A stretch of 64,000 bases of DNA from Janthinobacterium sp. TND4EL3 (GTDB taxonomy: Bacteria; Pseudomonadota; Gammaproteobacteria; Burkholderiales; Burkholderiaceae_D): assembly GCF_900156175.1 (NCBI RefSeq), contig NZ_FTMV01000014.1, positions 156,994 to 220,993 on the forward strand. Reading direction: 5' to 3'. The notes beneath the pieces are model-generated. The model saw nothing but the letters and a program-made list of their open reading frames with translations, did no database searches and was not told the origin of the DNA. Shown piece after piece: positions 1 to 7,617 of this stretch. The translations under genes were made by a program, and so were the position numbers. How positions within the stretch are numbered: the first letter of the stretch is position 1; each line of letters starts with the position of its first letter.

Positions 1-1
1 C

Positions 2-145
2 CTGAAGCAAGTATCGGCCGGCCAGCGCGTGCCGACCAGCACGCCGGTGATGGCATCGAACACGCCAGCGCCAGCCAAGGCGCCTGCGCCGGAAAGCGGC
101 ATCACCATCAAAGTGCTGCCGCACAACGAGATCGCCGGCCTGTGA
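2..145 (+). CDS. 3' end of an unidentified protein (partial)
   Basis: Only the last 47 codons lie in the window, ending in TGA. The readable tail is Ala/Pro/Ser-rich (for example PAPAKAPAPESG) and then becomes ITIKVLPHNEIAGL, which looks like a linker followed by a short ordered end. I do not recognise the family. The gene converges on nusB and shares the bidirectional terminator at 191-227. Assignment as coding rests on the open frame, the fitting GC-rich codon use and the terminator placed after the stop. Confidence 0.55.
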   Translation: MKQVSAGQRVPTSTPVMASNTPAPAKAPAPESGITIKVLPHNEIAGL

Positions 146-190
146 CCCTTTAAAAGCCCTCACAGGGGCATCCGAAAAGCAACACCCAGT

Positions 191-227
191 AAAAAAGCCA
201 CCGCACGCAAGTGCCGGTGGCTTTTTT
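191..227. terminator. Bidirectional rho-independent terminator
   Basis: An inverted repeat AAAAAAGCCACCG / CGGTGGCTTTTTT encloses a short loop, with an A-tract on the left and a T-tract on the right. It can therefore end both the plus-strand gene stopping at 145 and the minus-strand nusB transcript. Confidence 0.85.
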
Positions 228-266
228 ATTGCCCTGCGGCAGCAGCCGCAGGAACTACGCTATATA

Positions 267-737
267 TTACTTGCGCTTGTTGGCGCCCACTTCTTCCTCG
301 CGGAATTTCACTGCCAACTTATCGAGCACGCCGTTCACATACTTGTGGCCGTCGATGCCGCCGAACGACTTGGCCAGCTCGACCGCTTCGTTGATGACGA
401 CGCGGTACGGGATTTCCATGTTGTTCTTCAGCTCGAACGCGCCGATCAGCAGGATGCCGTGTTCGATGGGCGACAGTTCCGCGATATTGCGGTCGATCAA
501 GGGTGCCATGCTGTCGCGCAGCGCCAGCGAATCCTTGATGGCGCCGTACAGCAGCACCGTGAAATGATCGCCATCGGCCTTGTCGAAGCCGTGGGCCGCG
601 CGAATATTGTTCACGACGGTGGTCGCATCTTCATTGTTCAGCAGCCACTGGTACAAGCCCTGCAGCGCAAACTCGCGCGCGCGGTGACGCGGCGTGCGGT
701 TCTTGCTGGGGTTGGCGAGCAAATTTTTCTCAGTCAT
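267..737 (-). CDS. nusB: Transcription antitermination factor NusB
   Basis: A 156-residue protein of normal NusB length. With S10 (NusE), NusB binds boxA RNA and supports rRNA antitermination. The sequence carries the family's all-helical features: the basic RHRAREFALQGLYQW segment near residues 17-31, IDRNIAELSPIEHGILLIGAFEL in the middle, and the C-terminal INEAVELAKSFGG and YVNGVLDKLA motifs. It lies downstream of ribH on the same strand, with a 91-base gap. This ribH-nusB pairing is common in proteobacteria and suggests cotranscription. It ends at the shared terminator. Confidence 0.97.
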   Translation of the reverse strand: MTEKNLLANPSKNRTPRHRAREFALQGLYQWLLNNEDATTVVNNIRAAHGFDKADGDHFTVLLYGAIKDSLALRDSMAPLIDRNIAELSPIEHGILLIGAFELKNNMEIPYRVVINEAVELAKSFGGIDGHKYVNGVLDKLAVKFREEEVGANKRK

Positions 738-828
738 GATTGTTACCTGTTCTTAAGTACGTATTTACTGCAAATAGTGACGAATACCGCGGCACGCTGT
801 TGGGCAGCACGCTGCGGCGCAAGCACGA

Positions 829-1314
829 TTAATCCTCGTCTGTGTCTTGCAACTCTTCCAGCGCTTGCGCCAGATTGGCCATTTCCACTGCCACGCGTGC
901 CGCTTCGGCTCCCTTGACCAGCATGCGCACTTCCGCCTGCTCGTCGTTTTCGGTCGTCAACACGGCGTTGGCGATGGGGATGCCGTAATCGAGACCGACG
1001 CGCGTGATACCCGCGCCCGATTCGTTCGATACCAGCTCGAAGTGGTAGGTTTCACCGCGAATCACGGCGCCCAGTGCGATCAGGGCGTCGAATTGCTCGG
1101 TTTCTGCCATTTTTTGCAGAATCAGTGGGATTTCCAGGGCGCCCGGCACGGTCACGTGCAGGATATCTTCATCGGCCACGCCCAGCTTGCTCAACTCTTC
1201 CAGGCATGCCGACAGCAAGCCACCACCGACGATTTCATTGAATCGTGCCTGGACGATACCGACGCGCAAACCTTCGCCGGCAAAATTGGTTTCATAGGTT
1301 CCTACGGTCATCAT
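829..1314 (-). CDS. ribH: 6,7-dimethyl-8-ribityllumazine synthase
   Basis: A 161-residue lumazine synthase. It condenses 5-amino-6-ribitylamino-uracil with 3,4-dihydroxy-2-butanone 4-phosphate, the penultimate step of riboflavin synthesis. Visible motifs are the N-terminal [19 protein letters not shown] near residues 57-65, and [12 protein letters not shown] near 82-93 with the catalytic His at about 91. Length matches the family. Two adjacent ATGs begin the frame and the outer one (1314) was chosen. It sits between ribBA upstream (63-base gap) and nusB downstream on the same strand. Confidence 0.97.
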   Translation of the reverse strand: MMTVGTYETNFAGEGLRVGIVQARFNEIVGGGLLSACLEELSKLGVADEDILHVTVPGALEIPLILQKMAETEQFDALIALGAVIRGETYHFELVSNESGAGITRVGLDYGIPIANAVLTTENDEQAEVRMLVKGAEAARVAVEMANLAQALEELQDTDED

Positions 1315-1377
1315 AAGCCTCTTTATAAGTGATCAGCGGCGGCGCCATGCGCCAGGCCGCCAAATAGTGTTAATTAA

Positions 1378-2493
1378 TTACTGCTGGCCTGGATGGCACT
1401 GAAAACCTGTCACTTCCAGGTCGAAACCAGCCATCGACGGCATCTTGCGGGGGCTGGCCAGCAATTGCATCTTGCTCACGCCCAGGTCGCGCAGGATTTG
1501 CGCGCCGATGCCGTAGCTGCGCAGGTCCATGCTGGCGGCGCGGCCTTTCGGCTTGGCTTGCGGCGTATCGAGCGCGGCGAACTGGGCAAACAGCTCGCTC
1601 GACGTCTCGCCGCAGTTCAGCAAGACCATCACGCCCCGCTCGGACTGCTTGATGGCGGCCATCGAGGCGGCCACCGTCCACGAGTGGGTGGTCGCTTCGC
1701 TTTCCAGCACGTCCAGCAGGGAAACAGGCTGGTGCACGCGCACCAGCGCTTCCAGGCCGGGCGCCAGGTCGCCATGCACGAGGGCCAGGTGGGCCGACGC
1801 GCTGGGCTTGTCGCGGAAGGCGATCAAACGGAATTCGCCATGCGCCGTATGCAGGGTACGCTCGGCAACGCGCTCGACCAGCGATTCCGTCTGGCTGCGG
1901 TAATGGATCAAGTCGGCAATCGTGCCGATTTTCAGGCCATGCTGCTCGGCAAACACCAGCAAGTCCGGCAGGCGCGCCATGGTGCCGTCGTCCTTCATGA
2001 TTTCGCAAATCACGGACGCGGGAGTCAGGCCGGCCATGGCCGTCAGGTCGCAACCGGCTTCCGTATGGCCTGCGCGCATCAGCACGCCGCCTTTTTGCGC
2101 TTTCAGCGGGAAGATATGGCCAGGCTGGACGATATCGCTGGGCTGCGTACCCTTGGCCACGGCCACCTGGATGGTCTTGGCGCGGTCGGCGGCGGAAATG
2201 CCCGTCGTCACGCCTTCGGCCGCTTCGATGGACACGGTGAAGTTGGTGCCATAGGCCGTACCGTTGCGCGACGTCATCATCGACAGGTTCAGCTCGTCGC
2301 AACGCTCTTCCGTCAGGGTCAGGCAGACCAGGCCACGCGCATGCGTGATCATGAAATTGATGGCTTCAGGCGTCACGAAATCGGCGGCAAGCACCAGATC
2401 GCCTTCATTTTCCCGGTCTTCTTCATCGACCAGTATCACCATGCGGCCGGCGCGCAATTCGGCGACGATCTCTTCGGTGCTGGAAATAGACAT
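1378..2493 (-). CDS. ribBA: DHBP synthase fused to a degenerate GTP cyclohydrolase II domain
   Basis: 371 residues in two domains. Residues 1-205 are 3,4-dihydroxy-2-butanone-4-phosphate synthase, with the acidic [11 protein letters not shown] motif at 23-33 and [11 protein letters not shown] at 140-150, so this half should be active. Residues 210-371 have the GTP cyclohydrolase II fold region, but the zinc-ligand cysteines and the usual catalytic stretch are absent: the segment reads [17 protein letters not shown] with no Cys. This matches the known RibBX-type fusions that lack GCHII activity, so a separate ribA should exist elsewhere. SD GAGG sits 8 bases before the ATG. No FMN riboswitch is recognisable upstream. 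Confidence 0.93.
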   Translation of the reverse strand: MSISSTEEIVAELRAGRMVILVDEEDRENEGDLVLAADFVTPEAINFMITHARGLVCLTLTEERCDELNLSMMTSRNGTAYGTNFTVSIEAAEGVTTGISAADRAKTIQVAVAKGTQPSDIVQPGHIFPLKAQKGGVLMRAGHTEAGCDLTAMAGLTPASVICEIMKDDGTMARLPDLLVFAEQHGLKIGTIADLIHYRSQTESLVERVAERTLHTAHGEFRLIAFRDKPSASAHLALVHGDLAPGLEALVRVHQPVSLLDVLESEATTHSWTVAASMAAIKQSERGVMVLLNCGETSSELFAQFAALDTPQAKPKGRAASMDLRSYGIGAQILRDLGVSKMQLLASPRKMPSMAGFDLEVTGFQCHPGQQ

Positions 2494-2927
2494 TATTCAT
2501 CCTCGTATGACGCCAGTCAAAACCTGCTGCGCGTCGGTATAGGCGGCCTGCGATGCTCACCGTACCTTCGTACGGTTGCGCTTCTCAGCCACCTCTCCCT
2601 TCCGCTCGCGACGGTTTTGCCGGGCGTTGTTAATGTAACTAAAAACTGAACCTGAACCTGAAACATCAAGCGCGAATATTCCGCGAATTTCCGGGAATTT
2701 TCTTATAACCTGCTATTTTAAAGGATTTGGCGCTTGCAGGCCTGAAATAAGACAGCTTTGCGGCATGGGCGCCGCAGCCTGCCCCACAAAGCGCCGATTC
2801 CTCGATCCGGCGCACACGGCGACGGCAAAACGCGCGCCGCCGGCCTTGCAAAGAGCATAAGATCAGCCAGTCACCGCCACGGCGCTGACACTCCACTCGC
2901 AGCGACACCCCACACAGGAGCGGCAAC
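2494..2927. other. Intergenic region between ribBA and osmC
   Basis: 434 bases between divergent genes. It holds the dispersed repeat copy at 2519-2618, then an AT-rich stretch at about 2640-2740 with small palindromic blocks such as GAATATTC. The AT-rich stretch is the likely promoter zone for both directions, though no convincing -35/-10 pair could be fixed. I looked for FMN riboswitch core sequence on the ribBA side and found none. The short minus-strand frame over 2666-2992 is not a credible gene. Confidence 0.6.
2519..2618 (+). repeat. Dispersed ~100-bp intergenic repeat, copy 1
   Basis: Shares ordered blocks with 48862-48960 and, inverted, with 57810-57921. The blocks are AACCTGCTGCGC at the left, TGCGATGCTC, a perfect hairpin CCGTAC-CTTC-GTACGG, TTGCGCTTCTC, and CTCGCGACGGTTTT at the right. 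It lies immediately upstream of the ribBA start, so it is in the ribBA leader or promoter. Confidence 0.75.
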
Positions 2928-3353
2928 ATGAAAACCCATGGATCGGCCATCTGGTCAGGCGGCATCAAGGACGGCAAGGGCGCCATCAGCACGCGCAGCG
3001 GCGCCTTGCAGGCATACCCCTACGGCTTTGCCAGCCGCTTCGAAGGCAAGCCCGGCACCAATCCCGAGGAATTGATCGGCGCCGCCCACGCGGGCTGCTT
3101 CACCATGGCCCTGTCGCTGATCCTCGGCGAAGCGGGCCTGACGGCCGAAAAGATGGAGACAACGGCCGAAGTCACGCTCGACAAGGTCGATGACGGCTTT
3201 GCCATCACGGCCGTCCACCTGATCCTGCAAGCGAAAATTCCCGGTGCGGACCAGGCGAAGTTCGAGGAATTGACGGGCAAGGCCAAGGCCGGCTGCCCCG
3301 TATCGAAATTACTTAAAGCCAACATTACCCTGGACGCCACCCTGCTGCCCTAG
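2928..3353 (+). CDS. osmC: OsmC-family organic hydroperoxide reductase
   Basis: 141 residues, full OsmC length. OsmC/Ohr proteins reduce organic hydroperoxides with two reactive cysteines. One is visible in the GAAHAGCFTMALS segment near residue 57 and the second in KAKAGCPVSKLLK near residue 124. The order and the GTNPEELIGAAHAGCF context fit the OsmC rather than the Ohr branch. A good SD (AGGAG) precedes the ATG. It is divergent from ribBA and its stop overlaps the stop of the next, convergent gene by 4 bases. Likely role: osmotic or peroxide stress defence in the cytoplasm. Confidence 0.93.
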   Translation: MKTHGSAIWSGGIKDGKGAISTRSGALQAYPYGFASRFEGKPGTNPEELIGAAHAGCFTMALSLILGEAGLTAEKMETTAEVTLDKVDDGFAITAVHLILQAKIPGADQAKFEELTGKAKAGCPVSKLLKANITLDATLLP

Positions 3354-4540
3354 ATTTTATCCACGGGCTTGACCGGCTCCACAGGGGCCACGGGCGCCAC
3401 CAGCGGCAGGCGCGAGTCGCTGGCCGGCAACGGCCTGTGCATCAGGCCGGGGTTCAGGGCTGCATTGTTCAGGTTATACGCGGCGATGGCCGCCGCCACG
3501 GACGGGTCTTGCGACGACGGCGGCGGCACGGCCATGGCCGCATTCTGCGCGGCCAGCTCCTGCGCCTGCGCATAGTCCTGCGCCAGCGGGGCTTGCGCCG
3601 TCGCCAGGCCCGCATCGGCTTGCCCCTGCCCCGCGCGCACTTGTCCCTGGGCCGCCCGCGCGGCGTCCTCCTGCTGCGCCAGCTGCTCGGCATTCATGCG
3701 TTCACTGTCGATGCGCAGGGCATCGACGCGCTGGCTGTCTGCCCGCTGCGCCTGCAAATCCAGGTTCAGCTCTTCCGCTTCCAGTTGCTGCTGCAATTCC
3801 AGTTGCCGTTGTGCAATCGCGGCCGTTTGCGGCGGCGCCTCATCGATGGACTGCGGCTGCGCGGCCGGCAGCGCCGCGCCCGTCAAATCCGCTTCGACAC
3901 TGGTCGCCACGGGCGCGCCCTGCTGCCGGGCCAGCACGGCGCCCACCTGCGCCAGCACGTCCGTTCCCTGCTGCAAAGCGTCCAGGGTGGCATGGCTGTC
4001 GGCCGCATACGCGGCCTGTAAAGTTGCGGGGTTGACATCTTCATTGCGCAAGTCGACGCCGATGCGGGCCAGATCCGCCTGCGTCAGCAGGCTGCCGTCC
4101 TGCGCCAGCGCGGCAGCCGCATTGGTCGTGCCGTCGCCCGACAGCAAATCGTAGCGCTGCGCCAGGCTGCCCGCCGTGTCGCCGGCCGTCGCCAGCTGGC
4201 TGGCGTCGATGCCGCTTGTTTGCAGCTGGGCGAACGATTCCGTCAGTTGCCGCGCCAGCGCCAGCAAGTCCTCATTGACTTGCACGGGGGTAGCCGCCGC
4301 CCTGGCTTCGTCCGTGGCGCCCTGCAAGGCCAGCAGTTGCCGACGTGACAAGGCCACGCCGGACAGGAACTGGCCCAGCGGAGAGAGATCGACCTGGGTC
4401 GATGACTGAATGGCAAGGGCTGCCGCCGCGCTGGAAGGCGGCACGGACGTCGCCGGCGCCAGCGGCGCTAGCGTTGCCGCGCCCACGCGGGGCGTGGCCG
4501 GGATGGTATTGGGCACGGTTGCGCGCGAAATCGGGTCCAT
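3350..4540 (-). CDS. Ala/Gln-rich protein of unknown function
   Basis: 396 residues, not recognised. No signal peptide or membrane segment is apparent. The N-terminus is Pro/Ala/Thr-rich. A middle part (about 50-200) looks ordered and mentions short repeated patterns (LLALARQLTESFAQLQ, GTTNAAAALAQDGSLLTQADLARIGVDLRNEDV). Residues 240-320 are strongly Gln/Glu/Ala/Arg and probably helical or coiled-coil. The C-terminus is Pro/Val-rich (PVEPVKPVDKI). SD GGAGG lies at ideal spacing before the ATG, which supports the start. It sits between osmC and ribE, splitting the riboflavin genes. A putative structural or regulatory role cannot be stated. Confidence 0.75.
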   Translation of the reverse strand: MDPISRATVPNTIPATPRVGAATLAPLAPATSVPPSSAAAALAIQSSTQVDLSPLGQFLSGVALSRRQLLALQGATDEARAAATPVQVNEDLLALARQLTESFAQLQTSGIDASQLATAGDTAGSLAQRYDLLSGDGTTNAAAALAQDGSLLTQADLARIGVDLRNEDVNPATLQAAYAADSHATLDALQQGTDVLAQVGAVLARQQGAPVATSVEADLTGAALPAAQPQSIDEAPPQTAAIAQRQLELQQQLEAEELNLDLQAQRADSQRVDALRIDSERMNAEQLAQQEDAARAAQGQVRAGQGQADAGLATAQAPLAQDYAQAQELAAQNAAMAVPPPSSQDPSVAAAIAAYNLNNAALNPGLMHRPLPASDSRLPLVAPVAPVEPVKPVDKI

Positions 4541-4637
4541 GACTGGCCTCCACTGCGGAAAGCTTCATAGTATGCGCGTCTGAAAGAAAAGCAACGCACG
4601 CCTGGCAAGGCAAAGCATGCGTTGCAGTGTACTTATA

Positions 4638-5273
4638 TCAGGAAGCAGCCTTGTCCAGCGACAACATGCGCTCGACATAACGGGCGATCAAGTCGATTTC
4701 CAGGTTGACCTTGCCGCCGACCGTCAAATGTTTCAGGGTCGTCATGGCGATGGTGTGGGGAATCAGATTGATCGAGAAACGGCAGCCGTCGATGGCGCCC
4801 GCGCCCAGGTCTTCCACGCGGTTGACGGTCAGCGACACGCCGTTGACGACGACGGAACCCTTGAAAGCCAGGTATTTCGCCAGTTCGTGCGGCGCTTCGA
4901 TGACCAGTTCCCACGATTCGCCCACGGCTTCGAACTTGCGCACGACGCCCAGGCCGTCGACGTGGCCGGACACCAGGTGGCCGCCCAGGCGCTCGGCCAG
5001 GGTCAGGGCTTTTTCCAGGTTCACTTCCGTCGTCGTATCGAGGCCCACGGTGCAATTGAGGCTTTCGCGCGAGACATCGACGGCAAAACCCGTGTCCGAC
5101 TTTTCCACCACCGTCATGCAGGCGCCATTGATGGCGATGGAATCGCCCAGGGCCACGTCGGCCAGCGGCAAGCCGCCCGCGTGGATGGTCAGGCGCACGC
5201 CTGCGTCGAGGCCGCCTTCGAGTGCTTGCACGGTTTCAATCTTGCCAATGGCGGCAACAATTCCTGTAAACAT
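4638..5273 (-). CDS. ribE: Riboflavin synthase, alpha subunit
   Basis: 211 residues made of two lumazine-binding barrel repeats (about 1-97 and 98-195). The start MFTGIVAAIGKIE is the family hallmark, and each repeat carries the typical GDSIAINGACMTV and GSVVVNGVSLTVN loops. It dismutates two molecules of 6,7-dimethyl-8-ribityllumazine to riboflavin. It follows ribD on the same strand after a 30-base gap and is presumably cotranscribed with it. Confidence 0.97.
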   Translation of the reverse strand: MFTGIVAAIGKIETVQALEGGLDAGVRLTIHAGGLPLADVALGDSIAINGACMTVVEKSDTGFAVDVSRESLNCTVGLDTTTEVNLEKALTLAERLGGHLVSGHVDGLGVVRKFEAVGESWELVIEAPHELAKYLAFKGSVVVNGVSLTVNRVEDLGAGAIDGCRFSINLIPHTIAMTTLKHLTVGGKVNLEIDLIARYVERMLSLDKAAS

Positions 5274-5303
5274 GGAGCTAACCTTATAAAAATGATGAAA
5301 GTA

Positions 5304-6404
5304 TTAATTGCGCTGGGCGAATCTTGCAAGGATACGCACATCTTCGCCCACTTGCTGGACCTGGTGAAATTGCAAGGTCCGCTGCTGTTTGATATCCGTC
5401 AAGGCGGGCAAGGCAAACATGCCTTGCGCATCGCCCAGCAAGGTGGGCGCCAGGTAGACCAGCAGCTCGTCGACGCAGCCTTCGCGTATCAGCGAACCGT
5501 TCAGCTTGGCGCCGGCCTCGACGTGGACTTCATTGATTTGCCGGCGTCCCAGTTCCAGCATCAGCGCGGCCAGGTCGACCTTGCCTGCCGCGTTCGGCAG
5601 CAGGATGACTTCCGCGCCCAGGGCGCGCAGCTGCGCCTCTTTCTCCGGATTGGCCACGGCCGCCACGATCCATGTGCCGCCGCCGGCAAGAATGCGCGCG
5701 TCGATGCTGATGTCGAGGCGGCTGTCGACGACGATGCGGCGCGGCTGGCGTGGCGTTTCGACGGCGCGCACGTTCAATTGCGGATCGTCCGCCTTGACCG
5801 TGCCGATGCCCGTCAGGATGGCGCAGGCACGCGCGCGCCAGGCGTGGCCATCGGCGCGCGCCTGCGGCCCCGTGATCCACTGGCTCTGGCCATTATGCAA
5901 GGCCGTCATGCCGTCCAGACTGGCTGCCGTTTTCATGCGCACCCACGGCTTGCCGCGCTGCATGCGCGAAAAGAAGCCGATATTCATTTCATATGCCTCG
6001 TCGGCCAGCACGCCCGTGCTGACGGCGATACCGGCCGCTTCCAGCTTGGCCAGCCCCTGCCCCGCCACCAGCGGATTCGGGTCCGTCATGGCGGCCACGA
6101 CGCGTCCCAGCCCCGCGCGCACGAGCGCATCGGAACACGGCGGCGTACGGCCATGGTGGTTGCACGGTTCCAGGGTGACATAGGCCGTGGCGCCGCGCAC
6201 GTCGTTGCCGCGCGCCGCCGCATTCGCCAGTGCTTGCACTTCGGCATGATCCTGCCCGGCCGCCTGCGTCACGCCGGCACCGATCACCTGGCCATCCCGG
6301 ACGATCACGCAGCCGATGCGGGGATTGGGCGAGGTCGTGTATAAACCGCGCGCCGCCCATTCCAGCGCCAGGCGCATGCCATCGATATCGTTGAGTATTT
6401 CCAC
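5304..6404 (-). CDS. ribD: Bifunctional diaminohydroxyphosphoribosylaminopyrimidine deaminase / reductase
   Basis: 366 residues with the chosen GTG start, matching the usual RibD length of about 367. The frame is open further upstream, but a longer protein would run into fimT. An ATG nine codons inside (MRLALEWAARG) is the alternative. The N-terminal domain is a zinc deaminase with HAE in AGQDHAEVQALANA and the cysteine motif EPCNHHGRTPPC. The C-terminal half is the NADPH reductase (RIVVDSRLD, NEVHVEAGAKLNGSLI). It supplies the second and third steps of riboflavin synthesis from GTP. It follows fimT by 35 bases and precedes ribE. Confidence 0.95.
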   Translation of the reverse strand: MEILNDIDGMRLALEWAARGLYTTSPNPRIGCVIVRDGQVIGAGVTQAAGQDHAEVQALANAAARGNDVRGATAYVTLEPCNHHGRTPPCSDALVRAGLGRVVAAMTDPNPLVAGQGLAKLEAAGIAVSTGVLADEAYEMNIGFFSRMQRGKPWVRMKTAASLDGMTALHNGQSQWITGPQARADGHAWRARACAILTGIGTVKADDPQLNVRAVETPRQPRRIVVDSRLDISIDARILAGGGTWIVAAVANPEKEAQLRALGAEVILLPNAAGKVDLAALMLELGRRQINEVHVEAGAKLNGSLIREGCVDELLVYLAPTLLGDAQGMFALPALTDIKQQRTLQFHQVQQVGEDVRILARFAQRN

Positions 6405-6439
6405 GGGCTTCTTTGAGAGTGAGTAATAGATAAGTCGGG

Positions 6440-7009
6440 TTACGAACTGTCGGCCACGCCGCTGCAATTGGCCGCTTGCTGCTGCGGGTCGCACACGCGC
6501 ACCCGGCCCAGCATATTGATTTTAATATGGCGCACCTGCTTTCCCAAAGCCAGGGACAAGGTGCCCCAGCGCGCCGCCAGGCTATTGGTCGCGCTGCAAC
6601 TGCGCCCCGCGCCATTGTAGGCGATATAAAACGGCGCCGTGGCCGAGGAAAACGCGAACTGGGCCGTGATGCCCGCCGGCAATGGTCCCTGGCGGAACAG
6701 CAATTCGTCGCCATCGTCGAACACCAGGTTGGTATTGCTATCAATAAACACCAGCCAGCCCGTGCGCCAGTCCGTGCCTCCGGCCCCGGCCGGCATCAGC
6801 AGCACGCGCCGGCCGCGCGCCATCGCCTGCGCCCGCGTCAATTCGATGGCCGAAAACAAGTCCGTAGCCGCCGCGCGCACCTGCTGGCGCGCCAGCACCT
6901 GCTGCAAGCCCGGTATGGCCGCGGCCGCCAGCAGCGCGGCGATCGCCAGCACGGCCAGCAATTCGGGCAAGGTGTATCCCGCCTGGGGCGGCTGCTTGCG
7001 CGTGGCCAT
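6440..7009 (-). CDS. fimT: FimT/GspH-type minor pseudopilin
   Basis: 189 residues with a class III prepilin leader. The processing site is G|YTLPELLAVLAIAALL, where the Glu at +5 is retained (Y T L P E), followed by the hydrophobic helix. The soluble part has a GspH-like beta fold (AAATDLFSAIELTRAQAMARGRRV). It probably acts as an initiating minor pilin at the pilus tip. It is the last gene of the pilV-W-X-Y1-E-fimT set, 15 bases after pilE. The name is a family-level call; GspH-type naming would be equally acceptable. Confidence 0.88.
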   Translation of the reverse strand: MATRKQPPQAGYTLPELLAVLAIAALLAAAAIPGLQQVLARQQVRAAATDLFSAIELTRAQAMARGRRVLLMPAGAGGTDWRTGWLVFIDSNTNLVFDDGDELLFRQGPLPAGITAQFAFSSATAPFYIAYNGAGRSCSATNSLAARWGTLSLALGKQVRHIKINMLGRVRVCDPQQQAANCSGVADSS

Positions 7010-7024
7010 GGCCTAGAGCATGGC

Positions 7025-7528
7025 CTAGAGCCAGCAATGGCTGGCGGGGCCGCTGCTGCCGCGCCGGCCGGTGCTGCTCAAGGACAAGACGCCGCAATCG
7101 GGATCACGGAACTGGCCGTCGACCCTGGGCGTGCCCGGCATGGCGCGCAACAGCACGCATTGCCCTATCGTCATGCCGGGGCAGGCGAGCGCCTCGATTT
7201 CATACGCGCTGCCGGCCGCCCCCACTTCGCCGGACCACCACGGAAATGCCTGCAGCTGCGGCGCCGGCGAGGCCGAGGAAAATACCAGATAGCGGTTGTT
7301 TTGCGAGTAATAGCGCTCCTGCTGCTGCATCAGACGCAGCAGGGCCGCCTGCCCCTGCACCCGCTTGGCGCGCACGACATGGCCGTGATAAGCGGGCACG
7401 GCCAGCGCCAGCAGCAGGCTCATGATCGCCAGCGCGGACAACAGTTCGATCAGGCTGAAGCCAGGCGGATTGGCAGCAGGAACGCCACCGTGTGCAGCGA
7501 ACCAGTTCTGCCTTGCCAACGTCCCCAT
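7025..7528 (-). CDS. pilE: Type IV pilin-like minor pilin PilE
   Basis: 167 residues from the internal ATG at 7528, which has a purine-rich SD (GGGGGGAAA) just upstream. The frame stays open to 7609. The prepilin site is G|FSLIELLSALAIMSLL with Glu at +5. The following segment KRVQGQAALLRLMQQQERYYSQNNRY is typical of the PilE minor pilin family. A Cys pair in the C-terminal part (CPGMTIGQC, DPDCG, SHCWL) may form the usual D-region disulphide. The distinctive leader is long (about 20 residues before the cleavage site). It is secreted through the type IV pilus machinery with PilV, W, X and Y1. Confidence 0.88.
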   Translation of the reverse strand: MGTLARQNWFAAHGGVPAANPPGFSLIELLSALAIMSLLLALAVPAYHGHVVRAKRVQGQAALLRLMQQQERYYSQNNRYLVFSSASPAPQLQAFPWWSGEVGAAGSAYEIEALACPGMTIGQCVLLRAMPGTPRVDGQFRDPDCGVLSLSSTGRRGSSGPASHCWL

Positions 7529-7617
7529 GCGATTTCCCCCCTTTCCAACAAGCGCCAGCCGATACGATGCGCAGGCCGGCACGCTTGTCACTTGCGACAC
7601 GCCAGCCATGCCAACGC

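Noticed and set aside
2494..2927. FMN riboswitch upstream of ribBA
   Set aside because: No RFN core sequence could be found on the minus strand; the region holds the dispersed repeat instead.
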